Position numbers and translations under genes: made by a program | Notes under the pieces: generated by a model | The model's database searches: none | Seen by the model: only the letters and a program-made list of their open reading frames with translations | What the model was told of the DNA's origin: nothing | Source: Ruegeria sp. THAF33 | GTDB taxonomy: Bacteria; Pseudomonadota; Alphaproteobacteria; Rhodobacterales; Rhodobacteraceae | DNA: 64,000 nt | Assembly: GCF_009363615.1 (NCBI RefSeq) | Contig: NZ_CP045384.1 | Location: 1,548,501 to 1,612,500, forward strand | Direction: 5' to 3' | Shown: positions 8,061 to 16,327 of the stretch, piece after piece | Layout of the letters: each line of letters starts with the position of its first letter | Position numbering within the stretch: the first letter of the stretch is position 1

Positions 8061-9389
8061 CTATTGGTAGATTTCAGGAAGCAGGGTGGTCGATACAGCA
8101 GGCACGTAGGCGATCAGGATCACCACGATAAGCATGGTCAGTACGAAAGGAACGGCCCGGGCGGCAATCTTCAGAATGGACTCACCGGTAATGCCAGATA
8201 CGACGAACAGGTTCAGTCCCAGCGGCGGCGTGATAAAGCCCACACCCAACGCTGTGATCATCATGATGCAGAATTGAATCTCGTTCATGCCGATATTGTC
8301 GGCCAGCGGTTTCAGGATTGGTGCCAGGATTACGATGTTCGGCGTTGTCTCCATCACGCAGCCCGCTGCGATCAGGATGCCGATCATCAGCAAGATCAAC
8401 AGATAGGGATCATCGGTCAGCGACGTGACCGAGGCCACGAACCCCTGCGGGACCCCCATGATCGCCAGTGCTTCGGCCAAGGGTGCCGAGAATGCGATGA
8501 TCGGCAGGATAACTCCGTTCACCTTGGCCGAGCTGACCAACATCGATGGAAAGTCTGCCAGCGTCAGTGTGCGCAGGATGAAACCCATGATTATGGTGAC
8601 GACAACGGCCGTTGCGCCGGCTTCGGTCGGGGTCAGGCGACCTGAGAAGATGCCGTAGAAGATGATCCCCGGCACAATGAACGCGTACCAGCCCGATTTC
8701 AGCGCCTTGCCCAGATTGGCCAGCCATTCCCCCATGGTCATCATGCCGCCACCCTCATAGGCATAAAGGCGGTTCATGATGATGTTTGTGATCAGGATCG
8801 ACACCAGGATGGCCAGACCCGGGATCAAGGCTGCAAGAAACAGGGTCGAGGCGGAAATACCCAGCACGAGGCCGATGATGATATAGGCGATCGAGGGCGG
8901 GATCAGGATGCCGGTACAGGCACCAGCCGCAACCAGAGCACAGGCATAGGGGCGCGGATAGCCGCTTTCCACCAGGCGGTTGATAGTCATGCGACCCACC
9001 GCAGCCGCCCCGGCGGCATCCGAACCTGAAATCGCGGCAAACATGCCGCAGACCAGAACCGTGGCCGACCCGAACCCGCCCTTGGCAAAGCATGTCAGCG
9101 CCTCGGCTACGTCCAGGAATTTGCGCGACAGACCGGTCCGCACCAGAACGTCTCCGGTCAGAATGAACAACGGAACAGCGGTCAGGGCAAATGCGTCGAT
9201 ACCTGTGAACAGGCTTTCTCCGACCAGGCTGAGTGGCAGATCACCGGACATGATCAGCATCACGATCGCCGCTGTGCCAATGGCGGCCCAAACGGGCACG
9301 GCCAAGGCGATCAGGCCTACGAACAGGATCACCGGCAGGTAAAAATCCCAGCCCAGTTCAACGGTTTGATTGAGGGAATTCCAAAGCAT
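8061..9389 (-). CDS. hpsM: TRAP transporter large permease (DctM type), probable DHPS uptake
   Basis: 442 aa with about 12 hydrophobic segments. It carries family motifs such as TAVPLFILTGDVLVRTG, GMFAAISGSDAAGAAAVG and GILIPPSIAYIIIG. It forms the inner-membrane channel that takes ligand from the periplasmic receptor using an ion gradient. It lies 11 bases after the small permease and directly before hpsN. DHPS as substrate is inferred from the operon; the names HpsK/L/M are used for such transporters, but the subunit letter here is assigned by order. Confidence 0.88.
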   Translation of the reverse strand: MLWNSLNQTVELGWDFYLPVILFVGLIALAVPVWAAIGTAAIVMLIMSGDLPLSLVGESLFTGIDAFALTAVPLFILTGDVLVRTGLSRKFLDVAEALTCFAKGGFGSATVLVCGMFAAISGSDAAGAAAVGRMTINRLVESGYPRPYACALVAAGACTGILIPPSIAYIIIGLVLGISASTLFLAALIPGLAILVSILITNIIMNRLYAYEGGGMMTMGEWLANLGKALKSGWYAFIVPGIIFYGIFSGRLTPTEAGATAVVVTIIMGFILRTLTLADFPSMLVSSAKVNGVILPIIAFSAPLAEALAIMGVPQGFVASVTSLTDDPYLLILLMIGILIAAGCVMETTPNIVILAPILKPLADNIGMNEIQFCIMMITALGVGFITPPLGLNLFVVSGITGESILKIAARAVPFVLTMLIVVILIAYVPAVSTTLLPEIYQ

Positions 9390-9400
9390 CCGTGTTCTCC

Positions 9401-9913
9401 TCAGTCAAACAGCTTGTCGCCTTCGAAGACGGGGGTGCCGTCACGAAGTGATTTCACGTCACGCAGGAAGGATTGGATCAGCCGCCATATCATCAGGGCG
9501 AATCCTGCGGGCACCGCCATAAGAAACCAGACTTTCGAGACCCGAAGCCCATCCGTGACCGAGCCGAACTTGGCCGAGACATGAACCGCCTCATACGACC
9601 AGTAGAGCGCGATGATCGCCACGCCGAACATCACGAGATCGCCGAAAATATAAAGCACCGCCTTGGGGCGTGGTCCGATGTAATGCATGATCACATCGAT
9701 CCGGATATGGGCCCGTTCTTTCACCGCAGCCGCGGCACCAATCCACGCGAGGTAGATGAAGGAATACCGAACGATTTCCTCGCCCCAGATCGACGAATAG
9801 GCAAAAATCTCGCGCCGCAGCACCTCGATGGCCATAGTGATAACCAGCATCACGTAGAACACCAGCAGCAACCAGCGCTCTGCGTTTCGGTTTATGTTTT
9901 GAAGAATGGTCAT
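9401..9913 (-). CDS. hpsL: TRAP transporter small permease (DctQ type)
   Basis: 170 aa with four predicted membrane segments, and WGEEIVRYSFIYLAWIGAAAAV as the family-typical central region (residues about 45-65). It is the accessory membrane subunit of the three-part TRAP system. The ATG at 9913 is preceded by a strong ribosome binding site (GGAGGA). It sits between the receptor and large permease genes, the usual order. Confidence 0.87.
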   Translation of the reverse strand: MTILQNINRNAERWLLLVFYVMLVITMAIEVLRREIFAYSSIWGEEIVRYSFIYLAWIGAAAAVKERAHIRIDVIMHYIGPRPKAVLYIFGDLVMFGVAIIALYWSYEAVHVSAKFGSVTDGLRVSKVWFLMAVPAGFALMIWRLIQSFLRDVKSLRDGTPVFEGDKLFD

Positions 9914-10024
9914 CTGATCCTCCGGCGCAGGGACAGCCTGACCCGCGCCTGATGTGGCGGGTTGTTGTCGGGCTGACTGAAAGTAAGGTTCGTGGACGCC
10001 CGTCAGGCGTCCACGGCTTGGGCC

Positions 10025-11170
10025 TTAGGCGTCGTGGACGTAATATTTGCCCTGAGTACCGGCGGCTTCGACCAGCTTTTCGAAGTTTTCCATCGATCCA
10101 GCCAGTTCCGTCTTGAACGGATCCCAATCGGCGTTCTGATACCCGCCGGCATCCTGCCACTCCGCCAGTTGGTCGTCACTGAGCGAGTGGAACTGCACCC
10201 CGGCCTTGTTCAGCTCGGCCATGGCATAGGCGCGGGCCGACGGAACCTTGGACAGGTTCTGATGGCTGGTCATTTCCGACCCCCACATGATGCCTTCCTG
10301 CACATCAGCCGGCATCGAGTTGAACCATTCCAGATTACAGGAATACACTTGGCTGTCCGGCACCGCCTGCGTGAAGGTCACATGGCTGAGGATGTCCTTG
10401 AAACCGAAGACATAGAGCGCGCCAACCGAAGGATCGAGCGCATCCGCAACGCCCTGCTTGATGGCCGAGGGGGTCTCGCCCCAGGCAACGGGCGTCGGGT
10501 TGGCGCCGACCATCCGGTAGTATTGTTGCAGCATCTTGGATCCCGGCACGCGGAACTTGATCCCGCTCATATCACCGGGTGTGAGCACGGCATTGCCGCC
10601 CTGACGAACTGCAACGACGCGCGGGTCGATGTTCACATAGAACAAAGCCTTGAACCCTGCCGCTTCGACCTTGGGGTGAACCTCACTTTTCCATGTGTCC
10701 GAATTGACGAGGTTGGTGAAACGCTGGTTCGAGCCGCACAGGTACGGCATGTTGATCAGGTCGACTGTCGACGCGAACGGCGCGAAATTCGACAGCGAAT
10801 GCTGCGCGGCCTGAATGGTGCCGCCCTGCACTTTCTGCACCAGCGCGCCGCCTGCACCAAGCTGACCGCCAGGAGCCAGTTTGACATAGACCTTGCCGTT
10901 GGTGGCGTTCTGAATGTTTTCTTTCAGGTCCAGCTGCATGATCGGATAGCTGCGCGACGCGCCAAGCACATAGGCCGTGGCCACGGTCATCACGTGATCT
11001 GCGGCCTTTTCACGCTCGCTTTCTTCCTTCGCGGTCTGCGCAGCGGCCTCGGAAGACCACAAAACGCCCCCTGCCCCAGCGACCAATGCGGCCGTAAACG
11101 CGCCACTGGCGCTCAGTTTCAGAAAATTGCGGCGCTCGGCCGATGCCAGTTCGGTCTTGTCGGTTTTCAT
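10025..11170 (-). CDS. hpsK: TRAP transporter periplasmic substrate receptor (DctP type, Tat-exported)
   Basis: 381 aa from the ATG at 11170, which has a good ribosome binding site (GGGAGGG); an upstream TTG at 11185 is less likely. The N-terminus has a twin-arginine signal (ERRNFLKLS, residues 12-20, then a hydrophobic stretch ending SEAAAQ). Receptor features follow (AYVLGASRSYPIMQLD, IKFRVPGSKMLQQYY). It should bind DHPS in the periplasm and deliver it to the membrane subunits encoded downstream. Tat export would imply folding before export. Confidence 0.85.
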   Translation of the reverse strand: MKTDKTELASAERRNFLKLSASGAFTAALVAGAGGVLWSSEAAAQTAKEESEREKAADHVMTVATAYVLGASRSYPIMQLDLKENIQNATNGKVYVKLAPGGQLGAGGALVQKVQGGTIQAAQHSLSNFAPFASTVDLINMPYLCGSNQRFTNLVNSDTWKSEVHPKVEAAGFKALFYVNIDPRVVAVRQGGNAVLTPGDMSGIKFRVPGSKMLQQYYRMVGANPTPVAWGETPSAIKQGVADALDPSVGALYVFGFKDILSHVTFTQAVPDSQVYSCNLEWFNSMPADVQEGIMWGSEMTSHQNLSKVPSARAYAMAELNKAGVQFHSLSDDQLAEWQDAGGYQNADWDPFKTELAGSMENFEKLVEAAGTQGKYYVHDA

Positions 11171-11193
11171 CAATTGCCCTCCCAAGCAAAAGT

Positions 11194-11379
11194 TCAGCTG
11201 CCGTCTTGTGCGTCCCGGTCAGCTTCCTTTTTCAGAATTGCGACCACGAACAGGATCGAAGCCGCGAACAGAACCAACATCTCTCCAACGTCACCAAGAA
11301 ACGCGCTGCTCGCAAAAGCACCCAAAGCGACATTTGCGAAATAGATCACAAAAACGATGACTGATGCAGCGAGATACAT
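11194..11379 (-). CDS. Small two-TM membrane protein heading the DHPS operon
   Basis: 61 aa, two hydrophobic helices (about residues 3-22 and 32-48) and a charged C-terminus (KKEADRDAQDGS). The ATG at 11379 has a plausible ribosome binding site (AGGGAG). It is the first gene after the operators and lies 23 bases before the receptor gene, so it is almost certainly co-transcribed with the transporter. I do not recognise a family. Its place suggests an accessory TRAP subunit or a leader-type membrane protein. Confidence 0.65.
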   Translation of the reverse strand: MYLAASVIVFVIYFANVALGAFASSAFLGDVGEMLVLFAASILFVVAILKKEADRDAQDGS

Positions 11380-11415
11380 TTCCGGGACTCCCTTCAGAAT
11401 CGGCTCAAATACCTT

Positions 11416-11450
11416 TGTAAGCGCTTACATCATAAATGCAAGCGCTTACA
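11416..11450. promoter_or_regulatory. Two LacI-type operators, 21 bp centre to centre
   Basis: Site 1, TGTAAGCGCTTACA (11416-11429), is a perfect palindrome. Site 2, TGCAAGCGCTTACA (11437-11450), differs at one base. Both have the central GCGC core with A/T-rich flanks usual for LacI/PurR-family operators. The centres are exactly two helical turns apart, between the DHPS operon start (11379) and the divergent lacI-type gene (11514). They are probably bound by that regulator and control both directions. Confidence 0.85.
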
Positions 11451-11513
11451 TAAACGCTTTCATCCTTGGAAAAATGCGACTAACTTAGGCGAACCGGAAT
11501 TGAGAGTTCGAGA

Positions 11514-12536
11514 ATGTCAAAACATCGGTCCGCACCGACGCTGGATGACGTTGCCAAGGCAGCAGGCGTTTCAACTGCCACCGTGTCACGGTGCCTGAAC
11601 ACCCCGCAACAGGTGGTCGAGTCAACGCGGAAACGTGTTCTGTCTGCCGTAGACACTCTTGGCTACACGCCGAACTTTGCAGCCCGAGTGATGGCTGCAC
11701 GGCGTTCTTTCACGATAGGCGCGATAATTCCGACGATGGAAAATGCAATCTTTGCAAGGGGGTTGCAGGCGTTCCAAGAAGCGATCCACAAACAGGGCTA
11801 CACCTTGCTGGTCTCCAGCTCGGCCTATCAACCGGCCGCAGAAGAAGAACAGATCCGAACGCTGGTTGCGCGGGGCGCCGACGGGCTGTTGCTGATCGGG
11901 CATGACCGTGACGCGCAAATCTACGACTATCTCGAAAGGCGTAAAGTGCCGGCCCTTGTCGCGTGGTCCTTCCTGCCAGACGAACCAATACCGTCCGTCG
12001 GGTTTGACAACAGACGGGCGATGGAGGCTTTGACAAGCAAGATCATCGAATTGGGCCACACGCGGTTGGCAACGATTTCAGGCATCAGCAAGGGCAACGA
12101 CCGTGCGCGTCTGAGGATCCAGGGGATAAAAGACGCGATGTCCCGACATGGACTGTCGCAAGACGACCTTTCGGTGATCGAAACCTCGTACGAGATTGAA
12201 AACGGCGCCGATGCGTTCAAACATCTCATGTCGAGTGACAACCCGCCGACCGCGGTGTTGTGCGGCAACGACGTTCTGGCCGTCGGTGCGGTAAGGCAAG
12301 CTCAGCAGATGGGACTGCGGGTGCCCGAAGATGTATCGATCACCGGCTTTGATGATATCGAGCTTGCGCGCATAGTCGCCCCTGCGCTGACAACTGTCCA
12401 TGTTCCTCATCGTGACATGGGACGCAAGGCTGCTCAGGCGTTGATTCAGATGATCGAATCCAACGCACCGGGCAAATCTGTTGAACTGCCGACGCACATC
12501 GTTGGCAGAGAGTCCTTGCTTGGCCTCAACAGCTAG
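11514..12536 (+). CDS. LacI-family transcriptional regulator of the DHPS operon
   Basis: 340 aa. The N-terminal helix-turn-helix (LDDVAKAAGVSTATVSRCLN, residues about 10-29) is canonical. The hinge and a periplasmic-binding-like ligand domain follow (IGAIIPTMENAIFARGLQAF; NDVLAVGAVRQAQQMG; ISITGFDDIELARI region). It is transcribed away from the transporter genes, with two matching operators in between. It is therefore most likely a repressor released by DHPS or a pathway intermediate, and self-regulated. The effector is unknown. Confidence 0.9.
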   Translation: MSKHRSAPTLDDVAKAAGVSTATVSRCLNTPQQVVESTRKRVLSAVDTLGYTPNFAARVMAARRSFTIGAIIPTMENAIFARGLQAFQEAIHKQGYTLLVSSSAYQPAAEEEQIRTLVARGADGLLLIGHDRDAQIYDYLERRKVPALVAWSFLPDEPIPSVGFDNRRAMEALTSKIIELGHTRLATISGISKGNDRARLRIQGIKDAMSRHGLSQDDLSVIETSYEIENGADAFKHLMSSDNPPTAVLCGNDVLAVGAVRQAQQMGLRVPEDVSITGFDDIELARIVAPALTTVHVPHRDMGRKAAQALIQMIESNAPGKSVELPTHIVGRESLLGLNS

Positions 12537-12595
12537 AACCGGCTTTCCAAGCCCGTTGAGCAGATCCGTGGAAACACGTGCCAGTCAGGCCCGTG

Positions 12596-12631
12596 AAGGT
12601 GGTGGCAAAGCCACGCAGCGCCACCTTTTTT
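12596..12631 (+). terminator. Rho-independent terminator after the lacI-type gene
   Basis: AAGGTGG (12596-12602) pairs with CCACCTT (12621-12627), followed by a T-run to 12631. An alternative inner stem (GTGGC/GCCAC) can form in the loop. It lies 60 bases after the regulator stop codon. Confidence 0.75.
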
Positions 12632-12662
12632 GATGAAATAACAGCGCCTTACAGTCCGTTTT

Positions 12663-12736
12663 TGGAGCGGGTAGCGGGAATCGAACCCGCGCGTTCAGCT
12701 TGGGAAGCTGACAGGCTACCATTACATCATACCCGC
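12663..12736 (-). tRNA. tRNA-Gly (anticodon CCC)
   Basis: 74 nt including an encoded CCA. The acceptor stem GCGGGTA/TACCCGC and T arm (GCGGG-TTCGATT-CCCGC) are intact. The anticodon stem TCAGC/GCTGA encloses the loop TTCCCAA, giving anticodon CCC. It is downstream of, and on the same strand as, the polyphosphate kinase gene. Confidence 0.96.
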
Positions 12737-12806
12737 CTTGTCAGATGAAATAACACCAGAACATCCAGACGTTCAACCCGGATCGCAACCAACCTTTTTC
12801 GGGTTC

Positions 12807-13634
12807 TTACTCGGTTCGGGCTCGCAGGCTGTCGATCAGGGACTGGTCGACTGCCAAGGTCTTGCCTGCCGCTTCCAAAGTACGGCGATCCAGATGCTGG
12901 GGGTTCAGATCAACCCCTTCCGAAAACGCCTCGACAATGGCCTTCATGGCCGTGATCCTCGCATATTTCTTGTTGTTGGACGGGATCACGTGCCAAGGGG
13001 CAACTTCTGTAGACGTCCGTGCCAGCATTTCATCCACGGCCACCTCTGCGACATCCCATTTTTCGCGGTTTCTGAAATCTTCATAAGTCAGCTTCCAGCG
13101 TTTCATCGGGTTGGTCAGCCGCTCAGTAAATCGGCGCATCTGCTCTTCCTGTGAAATGTGGAAGAACAGTTTCACGATTCGAGTCCCGTCATCGACCAGC
13201 ATTCGTTCGAAATCATTGATTTCCTGATACGCGGCCCGCCAGCGTGTTTCCGGGGTCAGCTTTTCGATCCGCTCAACCAAAACCCGGCCGTACCAGCTGC
13301 GGTCGAAGGCGGAGATCGCACCCGAAGGCGGCAGGCGTTCCCAGAAACGCAACAGATAATGCCGGTTGAGATAGTAGTTCCGGGGCGCACCGATCGGCCA
13401 GACCTTGAAGCTGCGCGGGTCCAGGGCCTGACTGATCCGGCGAATGGTCCCCCCTTTTCCGGCAGCGTCCCACCCTTCGAAAACCAACACGCCCTTGAGC
13501 CCGTGAAACAGATAAGCTTGCTGAATTCTGGCCAATCGTGTCTGCAATTCGATCAGCTGATCGAAGTAGACCTTTTTGTTCAGTTTCCTGGTCAGATCCG
13601 CATCCGAGAGTTTTGGGGGGTGATGTTTACTCAT
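12807..13634 (-). CDS. ppk2: Polyphosphate kinase 2
   Basis: 275 aa, PPK2 family. Walker A is GWDAAGKGG (residues 54-62), Walker B/lid is FDRSWYGR (110-117), and the later EEQMRRFTERLTNP segment is typical. The enzyme transfers phosphate between polyphosphate and nucleotides, usually making NTP/NDP from polyP. Start ATG at 13634 has a clear binding site (AGGTGG). It is a single gene. PhoX and Ppx/GppA genes lie 3-6 kb away, giving a loose phosphate-related neighbourhood. The nucleotide specificity class cannot be read with confidence. Confidence 0.93.
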   Translation of the reverse strand: MSKHHPPKLSDADLTRKLNKKVYFDQLIELQTRLARIQQAYLFHGLKGVLVFEGWDAAGKGGTIRRISQALDPRSFKVWPIGAPRNYYLNRHYLLRFWERLPPSGAISAFDRSWYGRVLVERIEKLTPETRWRAAYQEINDFERMLVDDGTRIVKLFFHISQEEQMRRFTERLTNPMKRWKLTYEDFRNREKWDVAEVAVDEMLARTSTEVAPWHVIPSNNKKYARITAMKAIVEAFSEGVDLNPQHLDRRTLEAAGKTLAVDQSLIDSLRARTE

Positions 13635-13713
13635 GCTGCCACCTGATCAATGCATCCTGGATCAGGGTATTCTGAAACCTTCTGCAAATTCGACATTGAT
13701 CAGGGTCAAATGC

Positions 13714-13742
13714 AAAAGGCCGGGCGCTGAGCCCGGCCTTTG
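13714..13742 (-). terminator. Strong terminator of the methyl-transfer operon
   Basis: AAGGCCGGGC (13716-13725) and GCCCGGCCTT (13731-13740) form a 10-bp stem with a 5-nt loop. On the minus strand it is followed by a T-run, just after the methyltransferase stop. The stem symmetry would allow it to act in both directions. Confidence 0.9.
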
Positions 13743-13760
13743 CAGTATGTGTCGTTCAGA

Positions 13761-14822
13761 TCAGGCGCGGCGCCGACGGCCACCACCGCGACGTCCACCT
13801 ACGGGTCCTGCGGCACCCGCTTCGTCCGGTGCTTTGTTGAACCGGATCCACTCACCGCCATGTGGGTCGTTGTTGGTAAGCAGGTTTGCCGCGCGGATGG
13901 CTTCCATTTCCTTGCCGGCGCGCGGCTTCGTCGATCCCAGACCGAACATCTGCACGAAGGTTTCATCGTCCATGCCTTCAGGCAGGATGATACCGGCTGC
14001 CGCCACGGCCTCTTTTTTCTCGGCGATCTTCTTCTGCGTCACGGGCAACGCCACCGGGTTCATGATGGCCGAGGTCATGCCCGCACCCATCGCCATCGGC
14101 AGGAACGCGTTGTTGATGCCGTGACGGTTCGGCAGACCGAACGAGATGTTGGACGCACCGCAGGTGGTGTTCACACCCAGTTCTTCGCGCAGACGACGGA
14201 CCAGCGCGAACACTTGCTGACCGGCGGTCGCCATCGCACCGATGGGCATGACCAGCGGGTCAACCACGATGTCATGTGCAGGGATGCCGAAATCGGCAGC
14301 GCGCTCGACGATCTTCTTGGCGACGTCAAAGCGCACATCGGGGTCTTCCGAAATGCCAGTGTCATCGTTCGAGATAGCCACGACCGGTACGTTGTACTTT
14401 TTGACCAGCGGCAGAACCAGTTCCAGACGTTCTTCTTCGCCGGTGACCGAGTTCAGCAGTGGGCGGCCTTCTGCGGCCTCAAGGCCGGCTTCCAGCGCGC
14501 CCGGAACCGACGAGTCGATACACAGCGGCACGTCAACCAGACCCTGCACCAGCTCGACGATCTTTCGCATCAGCGGTGGTTCGGTCTCGTTCGGGTTGGG
14601 GTTCGAGTTGTAGACAACGCCCGCATTGATATCCAGAACGGTCGCGCCAGCCGCCACCTGAGCCAAGGCGTCCTTTTCAACGGTCGAAAAGTCGCCCGCT
14701 TCCAGCTCGGCGGCCAGTTTCTTACGGCCGGTCGGGTTGATCCGCTCACCGATCACGCAGAACGGTTCGTCAAAGCCCAGGACGGCTGTTTTTGTTTTTG
14801 ATTCTACGACTGTTCGGGTCAT
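13761..14822 (-). CDS. Methyltetrahydrofolate:corrinoid methyltransferase (pterin-binding family) with Arg-rich tail
   Basis: 353 aa, dihydropteroate-synthase-like TIM barrel of the MeTr/AcsE class: VIGERINPTGRKK, ATVLDINAGV, PLCIDSSVPGALEAGL, PLLNSVTGEEERL, VAISNDD and GASNISFGLPNR. It should move a methyl group between a corrinoid protein and tetrahydrofolate. In demethylating bacteria the direction is corrinoid to THF. The barrel core is about 265 residues; here an extra 80-90 residues end in GGRRGGGRRRRA, resembling the tail of the activator at 256-2310. It lies 9 bases after the MTHFR-like gene. Confidence 0.88.
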   Translation of the reverse strand: MTRTVVESKTKTAVLGFDEPFCVIGERINPTGRKKLAAELEAGDFSTVEKDALAQVAAGATVLDINAGVVYNSNPNPNETEPPLMRKIVELVQGLVDVPLCIDSSVPGALEAGLEAAEGRPLLNSVTGEEERLELVLPLVKKYNVPVVAISNDDTGISEDPDVRFDVAKKIVERAADFGIPAHDIVVDPLVMPIGAMATAGQQVFALVRRLREELGVNTTCGASNISFGLPNRHGINNAFLPMAMGAGMTSAIMNPVALPVTQKKIAEKKEAVAAAGIILPEGMDDETFVQMFGLGSTKPRAGKEMEAIRAANLLTNNDPHGGEWIRFNKAPDEAGAAGPVGGRRGGGRRRRA

Positions 14823-14831
14823 GTCCGTTCC

Positions 14832-15758
14832 TTAGGAGTTTGCAGGCTTTGCCGAAGCGCCGCCGTTATTGATCGCCCAGTTGGCGTTGGTCTTGATCCC
14901 GCCCAGCGGGAAGAAGTGCACGTTGGTGATGTTGAAATCCGGGTTGGCCGCCTTGTGGTTGGCCAGTTCGGTCACGACATCGGTCGGCTCGTAGGGCAGC
15001 AACAGCTTGGAGACATCCATGGCGCGCTTTTGCAGAACCTTCAGAGACGGCCCAACGCCACACGCGATGGCGAATTTGATCAGGGTTTGCAGCTTGGCCG
15101 GACCCGCGATTCCGATATGGATCGGCAGATCGATGCCCGCTTCCTTCAGGCTGTCGGCCCAGGCGATGATCGGCTTGGCGTCAAAGGCGAACTGTGTTGC
15201 CAGCGCCATTTCGGCATCCGTGGTCTCGTTGAACTTCTGCTTCCAGCGCAACGCGTCATCGACGTTCTTGGTCGAACCGTCGGGGTCGATGTCCTTGTTG
15301 CCTTCGGGGTGGCCCGCCACGTGCAGGCGCTTGAAGCCCGCCTTGTCAAACAGACCGGTTTCGAGCAACTGCATCGAGCTGTCGAACTCGCCGTGCGGGT
15401 TGGCGACACCGCCCGCCAGCAACAACGCCTGTTCAACACCCGCTTCGCCCTGATACATGGAAATCCAGTTTTCCAACGTCGCCGCATCCTTGATGATGCG
15501 TGCCGGAAAATGCGGCATGACAGGGTAACCTTCCGCCGTAATTCGCTTGGCCGTCTTGACCATGTCTTCGATGGGCGTGCCCTCGATATGGGCGATGTAA
15601 ACGCGTGTCCCCTCGGGCAGCAGCGCGCGGAAATCGTCGACCTTTTCGGCGGTACGCGGCATGACCTCGATCGAATAGCCTTGCAAAAAGGCTTCGACGG
15701 TCGGATTTACTGGGCCACTTTCGACCGCATCACGTTTCTTGAAGTTCAGCAAAGCCAT
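14832..15758 (-). CDS. Methylenetetrahydrofolate reductase-like protein
   Basis: 308 aa from MALLNFKKRD at 15758, preceded by GGGAGG. MTHFR-like TIM barrel: SIEVMPRTAEKVDDF near the start (equivalent to the usual SFEFFPP), VMPHFPARII, ALLLAGGVANPHGEF and PIHIGIAGPAKLQTLIKFA. It interconverts 5-methyl-THF and 5,10-methylene-THF. With the adjacent corrinoid/THF methyltransferase it probably oxidises captured methyl groups into the C1 pool rather than serving methionine synthesis. This divergent type is distinct from the standard metF, which is probably elsewhere. Confidence 0.85.
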   Translation of the reverse strand: MALLNFKKRDAVESGPVNPTVEAFLQGYSIEVMPRTAEKVDDFRALLPEGTRVYIAHIEGTPIEDMVKTAKRITAEGYPVMPHFPARIIKDAATLENWISMYQGEAGVEQALLLAGGVANPHGEFDSSMQLLETGLFDKAGFKRLHVAGHPEGNKDIDPDGSTKNVDDALRWKQKFNETTDAEMALATQFAFDAKPIIAWADSLKEAGIDLPIHIGIAGPAKLQTLIKFAIACGVGPSLKVLQKRAMDVSKLLLPYEPTDVVTELANHKAANPDFNITNVHFFPLGGIKTNANWAINNGGASAKPANS

Positions 15759-15783
15759 TTCGGCCTCCCATAAAGTCTGGGGC

Positions 15784-16080
15784 TCATGCCCAACCGTCAT
15801 TTGCGATCAGCGCTTTGACGCGGTCCTGATCGTATTCCGTTTCCAGACGCACAGCCTCGGCTTCGGCAATCTCGGCAGGATCGCCTTCGACCGCGAAAGG
15901 TTCGGCTTTGCGCCATTCGGCCAGATAGGCATCACTGTCCTTGGCGTTCACCTTCATTGCGGCACGGTCGATTGCTTGTTCAAACCGTTCTTCCAACTGC
16001 CGCTTTGCGCCACGACGGCCTTTGCCGACGATGACCTGAGCGGGAATGTCGCGCCAATACACGATGGTGACGTCAGGCAT
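15784..16080 (-). CDS. Small 'virulence factor' family protein of the C1 operon
   Basis: 98 aa, beginning MPDVTIVYWRDIPAQVIVGK, with the conserved RRGAKRQLEERFEQAIDRAAM helix. It matches the family called conserved virulence factor C-terminal-like (PF13769 by memory). Members often travel with MTHFR-like and MttB genes in marine alphaproteobacteria. The biochemical role is unknown; the name does not imply pathogenicity. First gene of a three-gene operon; AGGAGG precedes the start. Confidence 0.75.
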   Translation of the reverse strand: MPDVTIVYWRDIPAQVIVGKGRRGAKRQLEERFEQAIDRAAMKVNAKDSDAYLAEWRKAEPFAVEGDPAEIAEAEAVRLETEYDQDRVKALIANDGWA

Positions 16081-16270
16081 TGCTGTGATTCCTCCTAACC
16101 CGATGGGCCGGTTCTAAACTTCAATGTAGGCCTGGGTCGGTCGATTTTCGACACACGACGCTTTCCAAACGACGTTTTGCGCCCACTGCCGTGTAGTGGC
16201 TTTTACCCAGTTTCCGGGAAAACGCGCATATCAAAATTCTCATTGTCTCTATGAAAGCGCTGCATGAAAA

Positions 16271-16304
16271 AGAAAAACCCCGGACGGGAAAAACCGTCCG
16301 AGGC
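16271..16304 (-). terminator. Terminator after phoX-type gene
   Basis: CCCCGGACGG (16278-16287) pairs with CCGTCCGAGG (16294-16303) around a 6-nt loop. The minus-strand transcript then runs into GTTTTTCTTTTT. It lies 24 bases past the stop of the phosphatase gene. Confidence 0.9.
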
Positions 16305-16327
16305 AAGAATTGATGGGGCAAATGGCC

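Noticed and set aside
16121..16321. 66-codon minus-strand frame between phoX and the C1 operon
   Set aside because: It overlaps the phoX terminator and lacks a ribosome site or recognisable protein.
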